DNA from: Bordetella genomosp. 9
Lineage (GTDB): Bacteria > Pseudomonadota > Gammaproteobacteria > Burkholderiales > Burkholderiaceae_B
NCBI RefSeq assembly: GCF_002119725.1
Contig: NZ_CP021109.1
Coordinates: 4,402,001-4,466,000 of the forward strand
Length of the DNA stretch: 64,000 bases
Reading direction: 5' to 3'
Below are positions 7,385 through 16,681 of the stretch, one piece after another. Each line of letters starts with the position of its first letter. The stretch's first letter is position 1. Position numbers and translations under genes: made by a program. Below the pieces are notes generated by a model. The model was not told the DNA's origin. It was given only the letters and a program-made list of their open reading frames with translations, and ran no database searches.

Positions 7385-9871
7385 TCAGTTGCGCACCGGC
7401 TTGCCCGTCTTCAACATCCCGACGATCCGCTCATGCGTTTTCGCATTCGCCAGCACGCCCAGGAAGGCGCGGCGTTCCTGCGCCAGCATCCACTCATCGT
7501 CCACCAGCGTCTCCGGGTCGACGTCGCCGCCGCACAGCGCCCCCGCAACAGCGCAGCCCAGCTCGTAGTCATAGGCCGAGATAAACCCGCCATCGCGCAG
7601 ATTGATCAGTTGGGCGATCAGGGTAGCGGCGCCGTCCCGGCCGGCGACCGGAAAGCGGGTGGGCAGCGGCGGGCGCCAGCCGGCGTCGGCCATGGCCAAC
7701 GCATGCCGGATGGCGACGTAGAGCAGCTCGTCTTCCTGCATGACGATGGGATCGCTTTCACGCAGCCAGCCGGTGCGCCGCGCCTCAAGGGCGGAGCCCG
7801 ATACCTTGGCGGAGGCCACCGCTTCGGCAAAGGCTTGCAGGAAGGGCAGCAAGGGCTGGCCCGGCGCGGTGGCGCCGCGCTGCTCCGCCGCGCGGCGCGC
7901 GCAGTACGCCAATCCGCCAGCGCCCGGCACGAGGCCGACGCCGACCTCGACCAGGCCGATGTAGGTTTCCAAATGGGCGACGCGGGCCGCCGCGTGGACC
8001 GCGATCTCGCAGCCGCCGCCCAGCGCCAGGCCGGCCAGCGCGGCGACGGTGGGCACGAGGGCGTTGCGCATGCGCTGCGCCACGCGTTGCAGGTCCCGCT
8101 CCATCGGTTCGATGGCGGCGGCGCCGCCTTGCATGAAGGCCGGCAGCACCGCCTGCAGGTCCGCGCCAGCGGAAAACGGCGAGCCGTCCTGCCACACCAC
8201 CAGACCGCGATAGCGGGCTTCCGCCAGCTCGATGGCATGCAGCAGGCCATGGGTGACCGCGCCGCTGATCGTGTGCATCTTGGTCCTGAAGGACGCAATC
8301 AGGATGTCGTCGGCGCCGGGGGCCGTCCACAGGCGGATCGATTCGTTCTCCTCGACGGTGCGTCCCGGGGGGTGACGCGCTTCGCCGACAAGTCGCGGCG
8401 GCGCCAGCTGGCGCCTGTAGACGGGCAGCTCGCGCCGCGGCTCGAATGTCTCCGTGCGCGGATTCCAGGAGCCCACCGGCGTGTGCACGCCGCCGGCCTC
8501 GTCCACCGGTCCTTGCAGCACCCAGTCCGGCAGCGGGACGCGGCACAAGGCGCGGTTCTGTTCGATGTCTTCCTGTATCCACTGCGCCACCGTGCGCCAG
8601 CCTGCCGCCTGCCAGACCTCGAACGGACCCAGGGCATGACCGAAGCCCCAGCGCATGGCGAAGTCCACGTCGCGCGCGGTATCGGCGATGTGAACGAGAT
8701 GCACGGCGGCATAGTGGAAGGTGTCGCGCAGCAGCGCCCACAGGAACTGGCCTTGCGGGTGCGAGGATTCACGCAGGGCGCGCAGGCGCCGCGCGGGATC
8801 GCGGTCGTCCAGCGCTGCCGCCACGGCATCGTCCACGCGGGTTTCCGCGGGCACGTATTGACGTGTGGCGGGATCCAGCCGCAGGACGGCCTTGCCTTCC
8901 TTGCGATAGAAGCCCGCGCCCGTCTTCTGCCCCAGCGCCCCCTGCTGCAACAGCGCGTCGAGCACGACCGGCGTGGCGAAGGCCGGGCGGAATGGATCGT
9001 CGGGCAGGCCGGTCTGCATGGTGCGGATGACGTGCGCCAGCGTGTCCAGCCCGACCACGTCGGCGGTGCGGAAGGTGCCGGACTTGGCGCGCCCCAACCG
9101 GGCGCCGGTCAGTGCGTCGACGACGTCGTAGGTCAGCCCGTAGCGCTCGGCCTGCAGCATCGCCGCGAGGATGCCGAACACACCGATGCGGTTGCCGATG
9201 AAGTTGGGCGTGTCCTTTGCGCGCACCACCCGCTTGCCCAGGTCGGACACCAGGAAGGTTTCGATGCGATCCAGCAACGCGGGGTCCGTGCGGACGGCGG
9301 GGATCAGCTCGACCAGCGGCATGTAGCGCGGCGGGTTGAAGAAGTGCACGCCGCAGAAGCGCGATTGCACGGCGTCGGGCAAGGACGCCGCCAGCGCGTC
9401 GATCGACAGGCCGGAGGTATTCGTTGCCAGGGTGGCGTGCGGCGCCAGGGCGGGGACGATGCGGCGGTACAGGTCCTGCTTCCAGTCCAGGCGTTCCGCG
9501 ATGGCCTCGATCACCAGGTCGCAGTCGCGCAACCGGTCAAGGTGTTCGTCGTAGTTGGCGGGCTCGATGTGCGCGGCGCGCGCCGGGTCGGCCAGGGGCG
9601 CGGGGTTCAGCCGCAGCAGATTATCGATGGCCTTGCGCGCCGTGGCGCTGCGGTCCGGTCCATCGGCGGGCAGGTCGAACAGCACGGCGGGCACGCCCGC
9701 GTTGACGCAGTGCGCCGCGATTTGCGCGCCCATGACGCCGGCGCCGAGCACCGCGACACGGCGGATCCGGGGCGGCTGCGCGCCCTGCCCGTTCGTTTCG
9801 CCCGGGCCGGGGCCGGCAGCGGATACGCTCGCGGGATGCAGCCCGGAAGCCGTGATCGTCGGTATCCCCAT
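7385..9871 (-). CDS. 3-hydroxyacyl-CoA dehydrogenase / enoyl-CoA hydratase fusion
   Basis: Bifunctional beta-oxidation enzyme of 828 residues. The dehydrogenase half comes first, with the NAD loop VAVLGAGVMGAQIAAHCVNAG near residue 35 and GVHFFNPPRYMPLVELIP about 130 residues later. The enoyl-CoA hydratase/crotonase half is C-terminal (ALAGLALGGGCEIAVHAAARVAHLETYIGL, followed by VGLVPGAGG). This is the reverse of the E. coli FadB order and matches the FadN-like class common in Bordetella and Bacillus. The ATG at 9871 is preceded by GGGAGGAGGCACGAC, an excellent ribosome site; upstream in-frame residues are not conserved-looking. It is transcribed ahead of the thiolase. Confidence 0.93.
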   Translation of the reverse strand: MGIPTITASGLHPASVSAAGPGPGETNGQGAQPPRIRRVAVLGAGVMGAQIAAHCVNAGVPAVLFDLPADGPDRSATARKAIDNLLRLNPAPLADPARAAHIEPANYDEHLDRLRDCDLVIEAIAERLDWKQDLYRRIVPALAPHATLATNTSGLSIDALAASLPDAVQSRFCGVHFFNPPRYMPLVELIPAVRTDPALLDRIETFLVSDLGKRVVRAKDTPNFIGNRIGVFGILAAMLQAERYGLTYDVVDALTGARLGRAKSGTFRTADVVGLDTLAHVIRTMQTGLPDDPFRPAFATPVVLDALLQQGALGQKTGAGFYRKEGKAVLRLDPATRQYVPAETRVDDAVAAALDDRDPARRLRALRESSHPQGQFLWALLRDTFHYAAVHLVHIADTARDVDFAMRWGFGHALGPFEVWQAAGWRTVAQWIQEDIEQNRALCRVPLPDWVLQGPVDEAGGVHTPVGSWNPRTETFEPRRELPVYRRQLAPPRLVGEARHPPGRTVEENESIRLWTAPGADDILIASFRTKMHTISGAVTHGLLHAIELAEARYRGLVVWQDGSPFSAGADLQAVLPAFMQGGAAAIEPMERDLQRVAQRMRNALVPTVAALAGLALGGGCEIAVHAAARVAHLETYIGLVEVGVGLVPGAGGLAYCARRAAEQRGATAPGQPLLPFLQAFAEAVASAKVSGSALEARRTGWLRESDPIVMQEDELLYVAIRHALAMADAGWRPPLPTRFPVAGRDGAATLIAQLINLRDGGFISAYDYELGCAVAGALCGGDVDPETLVDDEWMLAQERRAFLGVLANAKTHERIVGMLKTGKPVRN

Positions 9872-10029
9872 GTCGTGCCTCCTCCCATGTCGTGTCTTCT
9901 GTACGCCGCCGGCGGCGCTCGGTCCAGCCGCGCGGCCCTGTGGCTGCCGGATCGCCGGGCGGCCGCTCCGCAACCATTGCAGCATTGCGCACCGGCCGAT
10001 GCAAGCTGCAGCGGCCGGTCGGCGCACCG

Positions 10030-11244
10030 TCAATACTGCCCGGCCTGACCCGTCAGCGCCACGCCGATACGCAGCAAGGTATAGGCGGCATTATCGATCG
10101 CCTGGCGCACCAGGCCGCGTCCATCGTGCTCGGTTTCGCACACCCGCTTGCCGCCGCGCGCGATTTCCTCTTCCAGCTTGTGCCGCAGCTCGGCGGCAAA
10201 GCCAGGGTCATCCACCACCACGTTGGCCTCGCGCGCCAGCAGCAGGCTGAACGGATCCAAATTTGACGAGCCCACCGTGGCGAAGTCGTCGATCACCGCC
10301 ACCTTGGCATGCAGGTAGCCCGGCATGTACTCGTAGATTTCGATGCCGGCCTTCAGCAGGTCCGCATACAGGGCATGCGTCGCGTAGTACTGCAGCCGGT
10401 ATTCGACCTTGCCCTGCAGGAGCAGGCGCACGCGCACGCCCCTCGCGGCTGCCCGCCGCAGCGCCACGCGAAAGCGCAGCCCGGGGAAGAAGTAGGCGTT
10501 GGCGATCAGGATTTCGCGCTGCGCGTGGGCGATGCCGTACAGATAGGCGCGTTCGAAGGTCTGCCGCCAGCGCAGGTTGTCGCGCAGCACGAAGGCCGCG
10601 CGCAGATGGCCCGGCGCGCGCGCGGCCGTGGCGAAGTAGGGACGGCGCAGGCGGCGGCGTTCCGCGCGATATTCCTCGCGGCCCATGGCGTCGCGGCCCA
10701 GACGGGCCCGCAGGACTTCCTGCGCATGGACGGCGTGGAGCACCAGCGGACCGCGCACCTCCACGGCGAAGTCCAGGCGCGGGCACGCGTCGGTGCCTTG
10801 CGTGGTCAGGTCGTCGTAGTCATCGACGATATTGATGCCGCCCACGAAAGCGATACGGCCATCGACCACCGTGACCTTGCGATGCAGGCGGCGCAGGCGG
10901 CTGCGCGAAAACACCAGCCGCATCGGCCATGGCGGTTCTGGCCGGAAGATGCGGCACTCCGCCCCCATCTCCAGCAGACGGCGCCGCACCTCGCCGACCC
11001 ACTCCAGGCTGCCGTAGCCGTCGATGACCACGCGCACGTGCACGCCGCGAGCGCAGGCGCGCGCCAGGGCGGCCAGCACGCCCTGGGCGGTGCGGTCCAG
11101 AGTGAAAATGTAGGTTTCGAGATGCACCGTGGCGCTGGCCGCATCGATTGCGTCGCACAGCGCGGGAAAGAATTCTTCGCCGTTCTTCAGCAGGCGGATG
11201 GCGTTGCCATCCGACCAGTGCAGGCGCAGGGGCCGCGGCGTCAC
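10030..11244 (-). CDS. clsB: Cardiolipin synthase B
   Basis: Phospholipase-D-family transferase that makes cardiolipin at the inner membrane. The 404 residues carry two HKD motifs: LHRKVTVVDGRIAFVGGIN in the first half and LHAKVAVIDDFATVGSSNLDP in the second. There are no N-terminal membrane helices, which fits ClsB (YbhO) rather than ClsA. The start is a GTG at 11244 that overlaps the stop of the upstream phosphodiesterase gene (GTGA); the long upstream extension of the frame is not coding. The ybhP-clsB pairing is also found in E. coli, supporting the assignment. Confidence 0.92.
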   Translation of the reverse strand: MTPRPLRLHWSDGNAIRLLKNGEEFFPALCDAIDAASATVHLETYIFTLDRTAQGVLAALARACARGVHVRVVIDGYGSLEWVGEVRRRLLEMGAECRIFRPEPPWPMRLVFSRSRLRRLHRKVTVVDGRIAFVGGINIVDDYDDLTTQGTDACPRLDFAVEVRGPLVLHAVHAQEVLRARLGRDAMGREEYRAERRRLRRPYFATAARAPGHLRAAFVLRDNLRWRQTFERAYLYGIAHAQREILIANAYFFPGLRFRVALRRAAARGVRVRLLLQGKVEYRLQYYATHALYADLLKAGIEIYEYMPGYLHAKVAVIDDFATVGSSNLDPFSLLLAREANVVVDDPGFAAELRHKLEEEIARGGKRVCETEHDGRGLVRQAIDNAAYTLLRIGVALTGQAGQY

Positions 11245-12098
11245 GGCAGTTCGAGCTCCGCCAGCAAGGGGGCGTGGTCGGACAGCTTGGCCCAGGCGCG
11301 GCCGCGCAGAACCCGTGCGCTGCGCACGGCGAAACCCCGTTGATAGATGCGGTCCAGCCGGAACCAGGGGAACACTGCGGGGAAGGTGCGCGGCGGCGGC
11401 GCCACCATGTAGTTGCCGTGCATTGTCAGCTGATTGCCGCGTTCCAGCAGCGCCAGGCTGTTGGGCACGCCGCGCAGCACATTGGTCAGGCGCCGCATGG
11501 TTTCGCGCAGGCGGGGCCCTTCGCCGACCAGCTTCGGCGCGTGAGAGAAGACTTCGTACACGCCGAGCCGCTCGACGAACAGCGGCGCCAGCCGGTCGTT
11601 CCAGTCGTTGAAGTCGCCGGCGATCACCATTGGCGCGCCGGGCGGCACCATGCGGTCGATGCGATCGACCAGCGCCTGGATCTGCCGCGTGCGGCTGCCG
11701 GCGAAAAGACCCAGGTGCACCACGAAGCAATGGATATCGCGTTCGCGCACGCGCACCGTCGCGTGCAGCAGGCCGCGCTGCTCCAGCCGGTGATCGGAGA
11801 TGTCCTGGTTCTCGTGGTCCACGATGGGATACCGGGAGAGCAGCGCGTTGCCGTGGTCGCTGTGATTGCGCACCGCATTGCGGCCGTAACACATCTCCAT
11901 ATGCAGCGCGGCCGCCAGCGACATATGCTGCGCGTCCAGCACGTTGCGCGCCTCGTTGCGGCCCTGCACTTCCTGCAGGAACACCAGGTCCGGCCGCAGG
12001 CCGTACAGACCCAGGCGCAATTCCTTCAGGGAGTCCCGCGCACCCAGCGCGGAACGGCCCTTGTGAATGTTGTAGCTGACGACACGCAGAATGGACAT
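11241..12098 (-). CDS. Endonuclease/exonuclease/phosphatase-family protein (YbhP-like)
   Basis: 285 residues of the Mg2+-dependent EEP fold. It starts MSILRVVSYNIHKG (the Asn of the metal site), followed by LRPDLVFLQEVQGRN (the catalytic Glu), then MVIAGDFNDWND (Asp/Asn of the active site) and ends with LSDHAPLLAELEL (the SDH motif with the catalytic His). The set is complete, so it should be an active phosphoesterase. It is cotranscribed and translationally coupled with clsB, suggesting a lipid-related substrate, but the substrate is not known. It lies 40 bases downstream of aspS. Confidence 0.88.
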   Translation of the reverse strand: MSILRVVSYNIHKGRSALGARDSLKELRLGLYGLRPDLVFLQEVQGRNEARNVLDAQHMSLAAALHMEMCYGRNAVRNHSDHGNALLSRYPIVDHENQDISDHRLEQRGLLHATVRVRERDIHCFVVHLGLFAGSRTRQIQALVDRIDRMVPPGAPMVIAGDFNDWNDRLAPLFVERLGVYEVFSHAPKLVGEGPRLRETMRRLTNVLRGVPNSLALLERGNQLTMHGNYMVAPPPRTFPAVFPWFRLDRIYQRGFAVRSARVLRGRAWAKLSDHAPLLAELELP

Positions 12099-12139
12099 GG
12101 CCGCGGTTCGGGCCTGTCGAAGGACAGGCCCTGGCGTCG

Positions 12140-13927
12140 TTATTTCACTTCCGGCGTGCGCAGACGGATATGAAGCTCGCGCAACTGCTTCTCGTCGACC
12201 GGCGACGGCGCCTGCGTGAGCAGATCCTGCGCGCGCTGCGTCTTGGGGAAGGCGATCACGTCACGGATGGATTCGGCGCCGCTCATCATGGTGACGATCC
12301 GGTCCAGGCCGAACGCGATACCGCCATGCGGCGGCGCGCCGTACTGCAGCGCATCCAGCAGGAAACCAAACTTCTGGCGGGCTTCCTCCGGACCGATCTT
12401 CAGCGCGCGGAACACCTTGCTCTGCACTTCTTCGCGGTGGATACGGACCGAGCCCCCGCCGATTTCCCAACCGTTCAGCACCATGTCGTAGGCCTTGGCG
12501 TAGGCCTTGCTCGGATCGGTCTCCAGAAAGTCCTCGTGACCGTCCTTGGGGCTGGTGAAGGGATGGTGCGCGGCGGTGTAGCGGCCCTCTTCCTCGTCGT
12601 ACTCGAACATGGGGAAGTCCACGACCCACAGCGGACGCCAGCCAGCGGTGAACAGGCCGGCCTGCTTGCCGAAATCGCTGTGGCCGATCTTCACGCGCAG
12701 GGCGCCCATGGAATCGTTGACGACCTTTTCGCGATCCGCGCCGAAGAAGATGATGTCGCCGTCCTGCGCGCCGGTGCGCTTGATCAGCTCGGCCAGCGCG
12801 GCGTCATGGATGTTTTTGACGATGGGCGATTGCAGCCCTTCGCGGCCCTTGGCCGCTTCGTTGACCTTGATCCAGGCCAGGCCCTTGGCGCCGTAGATGC
12901 CGACGAACTGCGTGTAGCTGTCGATTTCGCTGCGGGACAGCGACCCGCCCCCCGGCACGCGCAGGGCCACGACGCGGCTGCCCGGCGTGGCGGCGGCGGT
13001 GGCGAACACCTTGAAATCGACATCGCGCATGATGTCGCTGATGTCGGTGAATTCCAGCGACACGCGCAGGTCCGGCTTGTCGGACCCGTAGCGGCGCATG
13101 GCCTCCGTCCACGTCATGGTGGGGAACGGATCGGGCAGATCGACGTTCTGCACCACCTTGAACACGTGGCGGATCATGCTTTCGAAGATCTCGCGGATCT
13201 CGACTTCGTTCAGGAACGACGTCTCGCAATCGATCTGGGTGAATTCGGGCTGGCGGTCGGCGCGCAGGTCCTCGTCGCGGAAGCACTTGGTGATCTGGTA
13301 GTAGCGGTCGAAGCCCGACACCATGAGCATCTGCTTGAACAGCTGCGGCGACTGCGGCAGCGCGAAGAACTGGCCGGCGTTCACGCGCGAAGGCACCAGG
13401 TAGTCGCGCGCGCCTTCGGGCGTGCTCTTGGTCAGCATGGGCGTTTCGATATCGATGAAGCCCAGCGAATCCAGGAATTTGCGCACTTCGATGGAAACGC
13501 GGTAGCGCAGCATCAGGTTGCGCTGCATCTGCGGGCGGCGCAGATCCAGCACGCGGTGCGTCAGCCGGGTCGTTTCCGACAGGTTGTCGTCGTCCAGCTG
13601 GAACGGCGGCGTGACCGACGCGTTCAGGATTTCCACTTCCTTGCACAGCACTTCGACTTCGCCGGAGGCCAGGTCCGGGTTGGCCGTGCCTTCGGGACGC
13701 AGGCGCACCAGACCCGTGACGCGGATGCAGTATTCGTTGCGCAGGCGTTCCGCGGTGGCGAAGGCGGCGTTATCGGGATCGAAAACGATCTGCGCCAGGC
13801 CGGCACGGTCGCGCAGGTCGATGAAGATGACCCCGCCGTGGTCGCGGCGGCGGTTCACCCAGCCGAACAGGGTAACGGTCTGACCGAGGTGGTCACGGCA
13901 AACCTGGCCGGTGTAGCAGGTACGCAT
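12140..13927 (-). CDS. aspS: Aspartate--tRNA ligase
   Basis: Class II aminoacyl-tRNA synthetase charging tRNA-Asp (and perhaps tRNA-Asn, as many bacterial enzymes do). The 595 residues match the bacterial type: an N-terminal OB-fold anticodon domain (VTLFGWVNRRRDHGGVIFIDLRDR), motif 2 with FRDEDLRADRQPEFTQID, a GAD insertion domain in the middle, and motif 3 GGIAFGLDRIVTMM near the end. It follows DUF502 and FmdB genes on the same strand, an arrangement common in Burkholderiales. A long open frame on the opposite strand is only a high-GC shadow. Confidence 0.98.
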   Translation of the reverse strand: MRTCYTGQVCRDHLGQTVTLFGWVNRRRDHGGVIFIDLRDRAGLAQIVFDPDNAAFATAERLRNEYCIRVTGLVRLRPEGTANPDLASGEVEVLCKEVEILNASVTPPFQLDDDNLSETTRLTHRVLDLRRPQMQRNLMLRYRVSIEVRKFLDSLGFIDIETPMLTKSTPEGARDYLVPSRVNAGQFFALPQSPQLFKQMLMVSGFDRYYQITKCFRDEDLRADRQPEFTQIDCETSFLNEVEIREIFESMIRHVFKVVQNVDLPDPFPTMTWTEAMRRYGSDKPDLRVSLEFTDISDIMRDVDFKVFATAAATPGSRVVALRVPGGGSLSRSEIDSYTQFVGIYGAKGLAWIKVNEAAKGREGLQSPIVKNIHDAALAELIKRTGAQDGDIIFFGADREKVVNDSMGALRVKIGHSDFGKQAGLFTAGWRPLWVVDFPMFEYDEEEGRYTAAHHPFTSPKDGHEDFLETDPSKAYAKAYDMVLNGWEIGGGSVRIHREEVQSKVFRALKIGPEEARQKFGFLLDALQYGAPPHGGIAFGLDRIVTMMSGAESIRDVIAFPKTQRAQDLLTQAPSPVDEKQLRELHIRLRTPEVK

Positions 13928-14018
13928 TGCGGGATAACTCCGTTTCTACTTTGTTGGGGCGCCACGTAGGAGCGTCACGATAAGGGTTCGAGCGGCGGCA
14001 CGCGGTCCGCCGGACGGT

Positions 14019-14693
14019 TCAGGGGGTGTCCTCCCGGCGCGCCGGACGCACGCCCGGCGCCGTGGGGATTTCCACGGGGCGGACAGGCGCGACGGCGGGC
14101 GGGGGCGGCGCCACGACGCCCATGGACACCACGTATTTCAGGGCCGCGTCCACGCTCATGTGCAGGTCGATCACTTCCGCGCGCGGCATCATCAGGAAAA
14201 ATCCGGACGTGGGATTGGGGGTGGTCGGCACGTAGACGCTGACGTGGTCGCCCGGCAGGTGCGTGGCGACTTCGCCGCTGGGCACGCCGGTCAGGAAGGC
14301 GATGGTCCACGAGCCCTGACGCGGATACTGCACCAGGACCGCCTGCCGGAAGGCCTGGCCGTTCGGCGCCAGCACGGTATCGCTGACCTGCTTGACCGAG
14401 TTGTATATCGATCGCACCAGCGGGATGCGGCCCAGCAGCTTCTCCCATTGATCGAGCAGCGTGCGGCCGAGCAGGTTGGCGGCGAAGACGCCGGTCAGCA
14501 GGACCACCAGAATGACGAGCAGGAAGCGGAACCCGGGAATGTCCACGCCGAACAGGGACTCTGCCGACAGGAACCCGGGAACGAAGCCTTCCAGCGTGGC
14601 GATGAGAACGCCCAGCACCCAGACGGTGATCACCAGCGGCACCCAGATCAGGAGGCCGGTGATGAAGTACTTCTTGAAGACGCGCATCGCCAT
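14019..14693 (-). CDS. DUF502 membrane protein
   Basis: 224-residue inner-membrane protein. Two hydrophobic helices lie near the N-terminus (YFITGLLIWVPLVITVWVLG, and FRFLLVILVVLLTGVFAANLLG), followed by the conserved cytoplasmic part (LLGRIPLVRSIYNSVKQVSDT and VPTTPNPTSGFFLMMPRAEV) that defines the family. Its function is unknown; plant relatives (COV family) are membrane proteins in vascular patterning. It is 10 bases downstream of the FmdB gene and upstream of aspS, probably one operon. The C-terminal 30 residues are proline-rich and poorly conserved. Confidence 0.88.
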   Translation of the reverse strand: MAMRVFKKYFITGLLIWVPLVITVWVLGVLIATLEGFVPGFLSAESLFGVDIPGFRFLLVILVVLLTGVFAANLLGRTLLDQWEKLLGRIPLVRSIYNSVKQVSDTVLAPNGQAFRQAVLVQYPRQGSWTIAFLTGVPSGEVATHLPGDHVSVYVPTTPNPTSGFFLMMPRAEVIDLHMSVDAALKYVVSMGVVAPPPPAVAPVRPVEIPTAPGVRPARREDTP

Positions 14694-14702
14694 GGGAGTG
14701 CG

Positions 14703-15041
14703 TCAGGTAGCCGCGGCAGGCGCGGGAGACGAAGCCGGGGCGGAAGCGGGCGTGGCGGCGCCGCTGTCGGACTTGCCGGCGGCGTCGCTCTTTGCGGAAG
14801 CGCTGTCGCCGCTCTTCGAATCATCCTTGGACCCGCTCTTGGCGCCGCCACTGCTGCCGTTGTTGCGGAAATCCGTGACGTACCACCCAGAGCCCTTCAG
14901 CTGGAAGCCGGCGGCCGTGACCTGCTTCGAAAAAGCATCTGCCCCGCACTCGGGACATTGCGTGAGAGGCGCGTCGGAAATCTTTTGCAGTACATCCTTG
15001 GCATGGCCGCAGGCGCCGCACTTGTAAGCGTAAATAGGCAT
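14703..15041 (-). CDS. FmdB-family zinc ribbon protein
   Basis: 112 residues with an N-terminal zinc ribbon: MPIYAYKCGACGHAKDVLQK then LTQCPECGA, giving two CxxC pairs, followed by SKQVTAAGFQLKGSGWYVTDF, the conserved FmdB ending. The remaining C-terminal ~45 residues are a low-complexity Ser/Gly/Ala/Lys tail. The family is a putative regulatory protein first noted beside formamidase genes; no function is established. It is first in the FmdB-DUF502-aspS gene order. The bases upstream (around 15130-15180) are AT-richer than the surroundings and may carry the promoter. Confidence 0.88.
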   Translation of the reverse strand: MPIYAYKCGACGHAKDVLQKISDAPLTQCPECGADAFSKQVTAAGFQLKGSGWYVTDFRNNGSSGGAKSGSKDDSKSGDSASAKSDAAGKSDSGAATPASAPASSPAPAAAT

Positions 15042-15228
15042 TCGATAACCCCCTGGTCCGCCGGGCGAAACACCCCGGGGCGGCGCGCGCCGCCGTTGCG
15101 GGGACGCGGCCGGACCGGGGCCGGCAAAAATACGGGAAAGTCTTGAATTTTAGCGGGTTTTTCCGCAGTACCAGGGCGTAACGGTACGCGGCCGTGACGC
15201 GGTGCGGCACGGCCCGCGGAAAGCGGCA

Positions 15229-16488
15229 TCAGACCGGCAACAGGAACATCGCGGCGGCCACGGCCGTGGGCCACAGCGCCGCCAGGAACAACTGGCCCGC
15301 CGAAATGCTGCCATCCGGAAAGTGATTCTTCAGGATGGCGAACCCCGCGGGATTGGGCGCGTTGGCGATGACCGTAAGCCCGCCCCCCGTCACCGCGCCC
15401 GCCACCAGCATGTAGCGCCAGACTTCGTCGGTGCCCTCCACCAGCGAGCCCAGGTACGTCAGGGCGGCATTGTCCGTGACGGCCGTCAGGGCGGTGGCGC
15501 CCCAGAACAGGACCGTGGGGGACAGCCCCCCCAGCAGGTCCTGCAGCCACCAGTGCTGCAGGCCGCCCAGCACCACCAGGCCGGCCAGGAAGAAGCCCAC
15601 CATCAGGCCCTCCTTGATCATCAGCCGGTTCTGGTGACGCTTGTAGGCTTCGGTGAAGCCGATGAAGAGCATCATCAGGGCCAGGAAGATGGCGGGATGG
15701 TGGGCGTTGAGCACGACGGCGACCAGGAAAATCAGATGGACGGCGATCACGGGCCAGGGCACGCCCGGCCGGCCGTTATCCCCGCCGGGCTTGTCCGCTT
15801 CCATCAGCGTTTTGCGGCAGACGAAGGTCAGGACGGCGGCATTGACCAGCACCGCCACGGCGGCGCGCCAGCCGAAATGGGTCGCCATGTGCGCGGCGTC
15901 CCACCCGAAGGTATTGGCCACCATCAGGACGGGCGGTGCGGCATAGGACGTCAGCACACCGCCGATCGACACGTTGACGAACAGCACGCCCAGCGTCAGG
16001 TACTTGAACCGGCGCCGGCCGCTGACCCGGAAATAAGCGTCCCGCAGCAGGATGGCGGCCAGCGTCATGGCCGCGGGCTCGGTGATGAAGGACCCGGCCA
16101 GGGGCACGATGGACATCACCACCAGATAGGTGCTGAGCTGGTTCGGCAGCGGCAGCACGCGCGCCAGCACGCGCACGCACGCATCCACGAACTCGAGAAT
16201 GGGACGGCTGGCGGCGACCACCATGATGACGAAGACGAACAGCGGCTCGGTGAAATTGCGGGTGTCCATGTAGCCGACTGCTTTCTCCGTGCCGCCCAGC
16301 AGCGCCATGCAGACGATCAGCACGAAGGCCCAGACGCCGAACACGGCCTCGACCTCGGCCAGCAGATGCCAGACGCCGGCGTGCGGGCCGTTGCGGTGCG
16401 CCAGCCGGGCGAAGAACGGAACGGAAAAGGTATGCAGGACGGCGATGGCGAATAGCGCGGTGGCGATCGCTTCTATCGTGGTCGGCAT
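15229..16488 (-). CDS. Putative Na+/H+ antiporter
   Basis: 419-residue polytopic membrane protein with about eleven hydrophobic segments. Its layout (an N-terminal helix pair, then GGTEKAVGYMDTRNFTEPLFVFVIMVVAASRP, and later ALTAVTDNAALTYLGSLVEG) matches a bacterial family annotated as putative Na+/H+ antiporters in the ion-transporter superfamily. The DNAA segment resembles the ion-site motif of NhaD-like carriers. The ATG at 16488 has GAGGGAAACCGACCC before it; a longer upstream frame exists but reads through the neighbouring promoter. It is divergent from the CoA-transferase operon. Transported ions are inferred from family naming only. Confidence 0.75.
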   Translation of the reverse strand: MPTTIEAIATALFAIAVLHTFSVPFFARLAHRNGPHAGVWHLLAEVEAVFGVWAFVLIVCMALLGGTEKAVGYMDTRNFTEPLFVFVIMVVAASRPILEFVDACVRVLARVLPLPNQLSTYLVVMSIVPLAGSFITEPAAMTLAAILLRDAYFRVSGRRRFKYLTLGVLFVNVSIGGVLTSYAAPPVLMVANTFGWDAAHMATHFGWRAAVAVLVNAAVLTFVCRKTLMEADKPGGDNGRPGVPWPVIAVHLIFLVAVVLNAHHPAIFLALMMLFIGFTEAYKRHQNRLMIKEGLMVGFFLAGLVVLGGLQHWWLQDLLGGLSPTVLFWGATALTAVTDNAALTYLGSLVEGTDEVWRYMLVAGAVTGGGLTVIANAPNPAGFAILKNHFPDGSISAGQLFLAALWPTAVAAAMFLLPV

Positions 16489-16623
16489 GGGTCGGTTTCC
16501 CTCTTTTTGTCGCGGCGTGGAAACGCCGTGTGTTGTCGTGGCGGTTTTTTGCGCAGCAGGCACTATACAGAAGCCCGGATGCCCGCATCGTGAACAGGAT
16601 GTTGATTGGGCCACAACGAAGTA

Positions 16624-16652
16624 TTGACGCCGGCGCTGACGCCGCTTAATGT
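16624..16652 (+). promoter_or_regulatory. Promoter of the CoA-transferase/lyase operon
   Basis: TTGACG at 16624-16629 and TAATGT at 16647-16652 are 17 bases apart, a good sigma-70 match. The -10 hexamer overlaps the left arm of the shared operator-like element. The same arrangement is found in front of the second operon at 19751. Confidence 0.65.
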
Positions 16653-16669
16653 ACGTACAAACGCACATT
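16648..16669 (+). promoter_or_regulatory. Operator-like element, copy 1 (probable GntR site)
   Basis: Inverted repeat with 9-base arms AATGTACGT and ACGCACATT around ACAA (one mismatch between arms). It also contains the 10-base perfect palindrome TGTACGTACA. The element covers the -10 hexamer and the likely transcription start, and ends just before the ribosome site of the CoA-transferase gene. Twenty bases are identical to copy 2 at 19777-19796. Position and duplication fit a repressor site for the GntR protein encoded at 18894-19679; binding is inferred. Confidence 0.7.
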
Positions 16670-16681
16670 AAAGGAGACACC

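Noticed and set aside
12170..13969. 599-codon open frame opposite aspS
   Set aside because: Antisense shadow of a certain housekeeping gene; composition is Arg/His/Gln/Gly-rich with no domain pattern.
16649..16681. In-frame ATG that would extend the first CoA-transferase by 11 residues
   Set aside because: It lies inside the -10/operator element, while the ATG at 16682 has an AAGGAG site and begins the conserved part of the protein.
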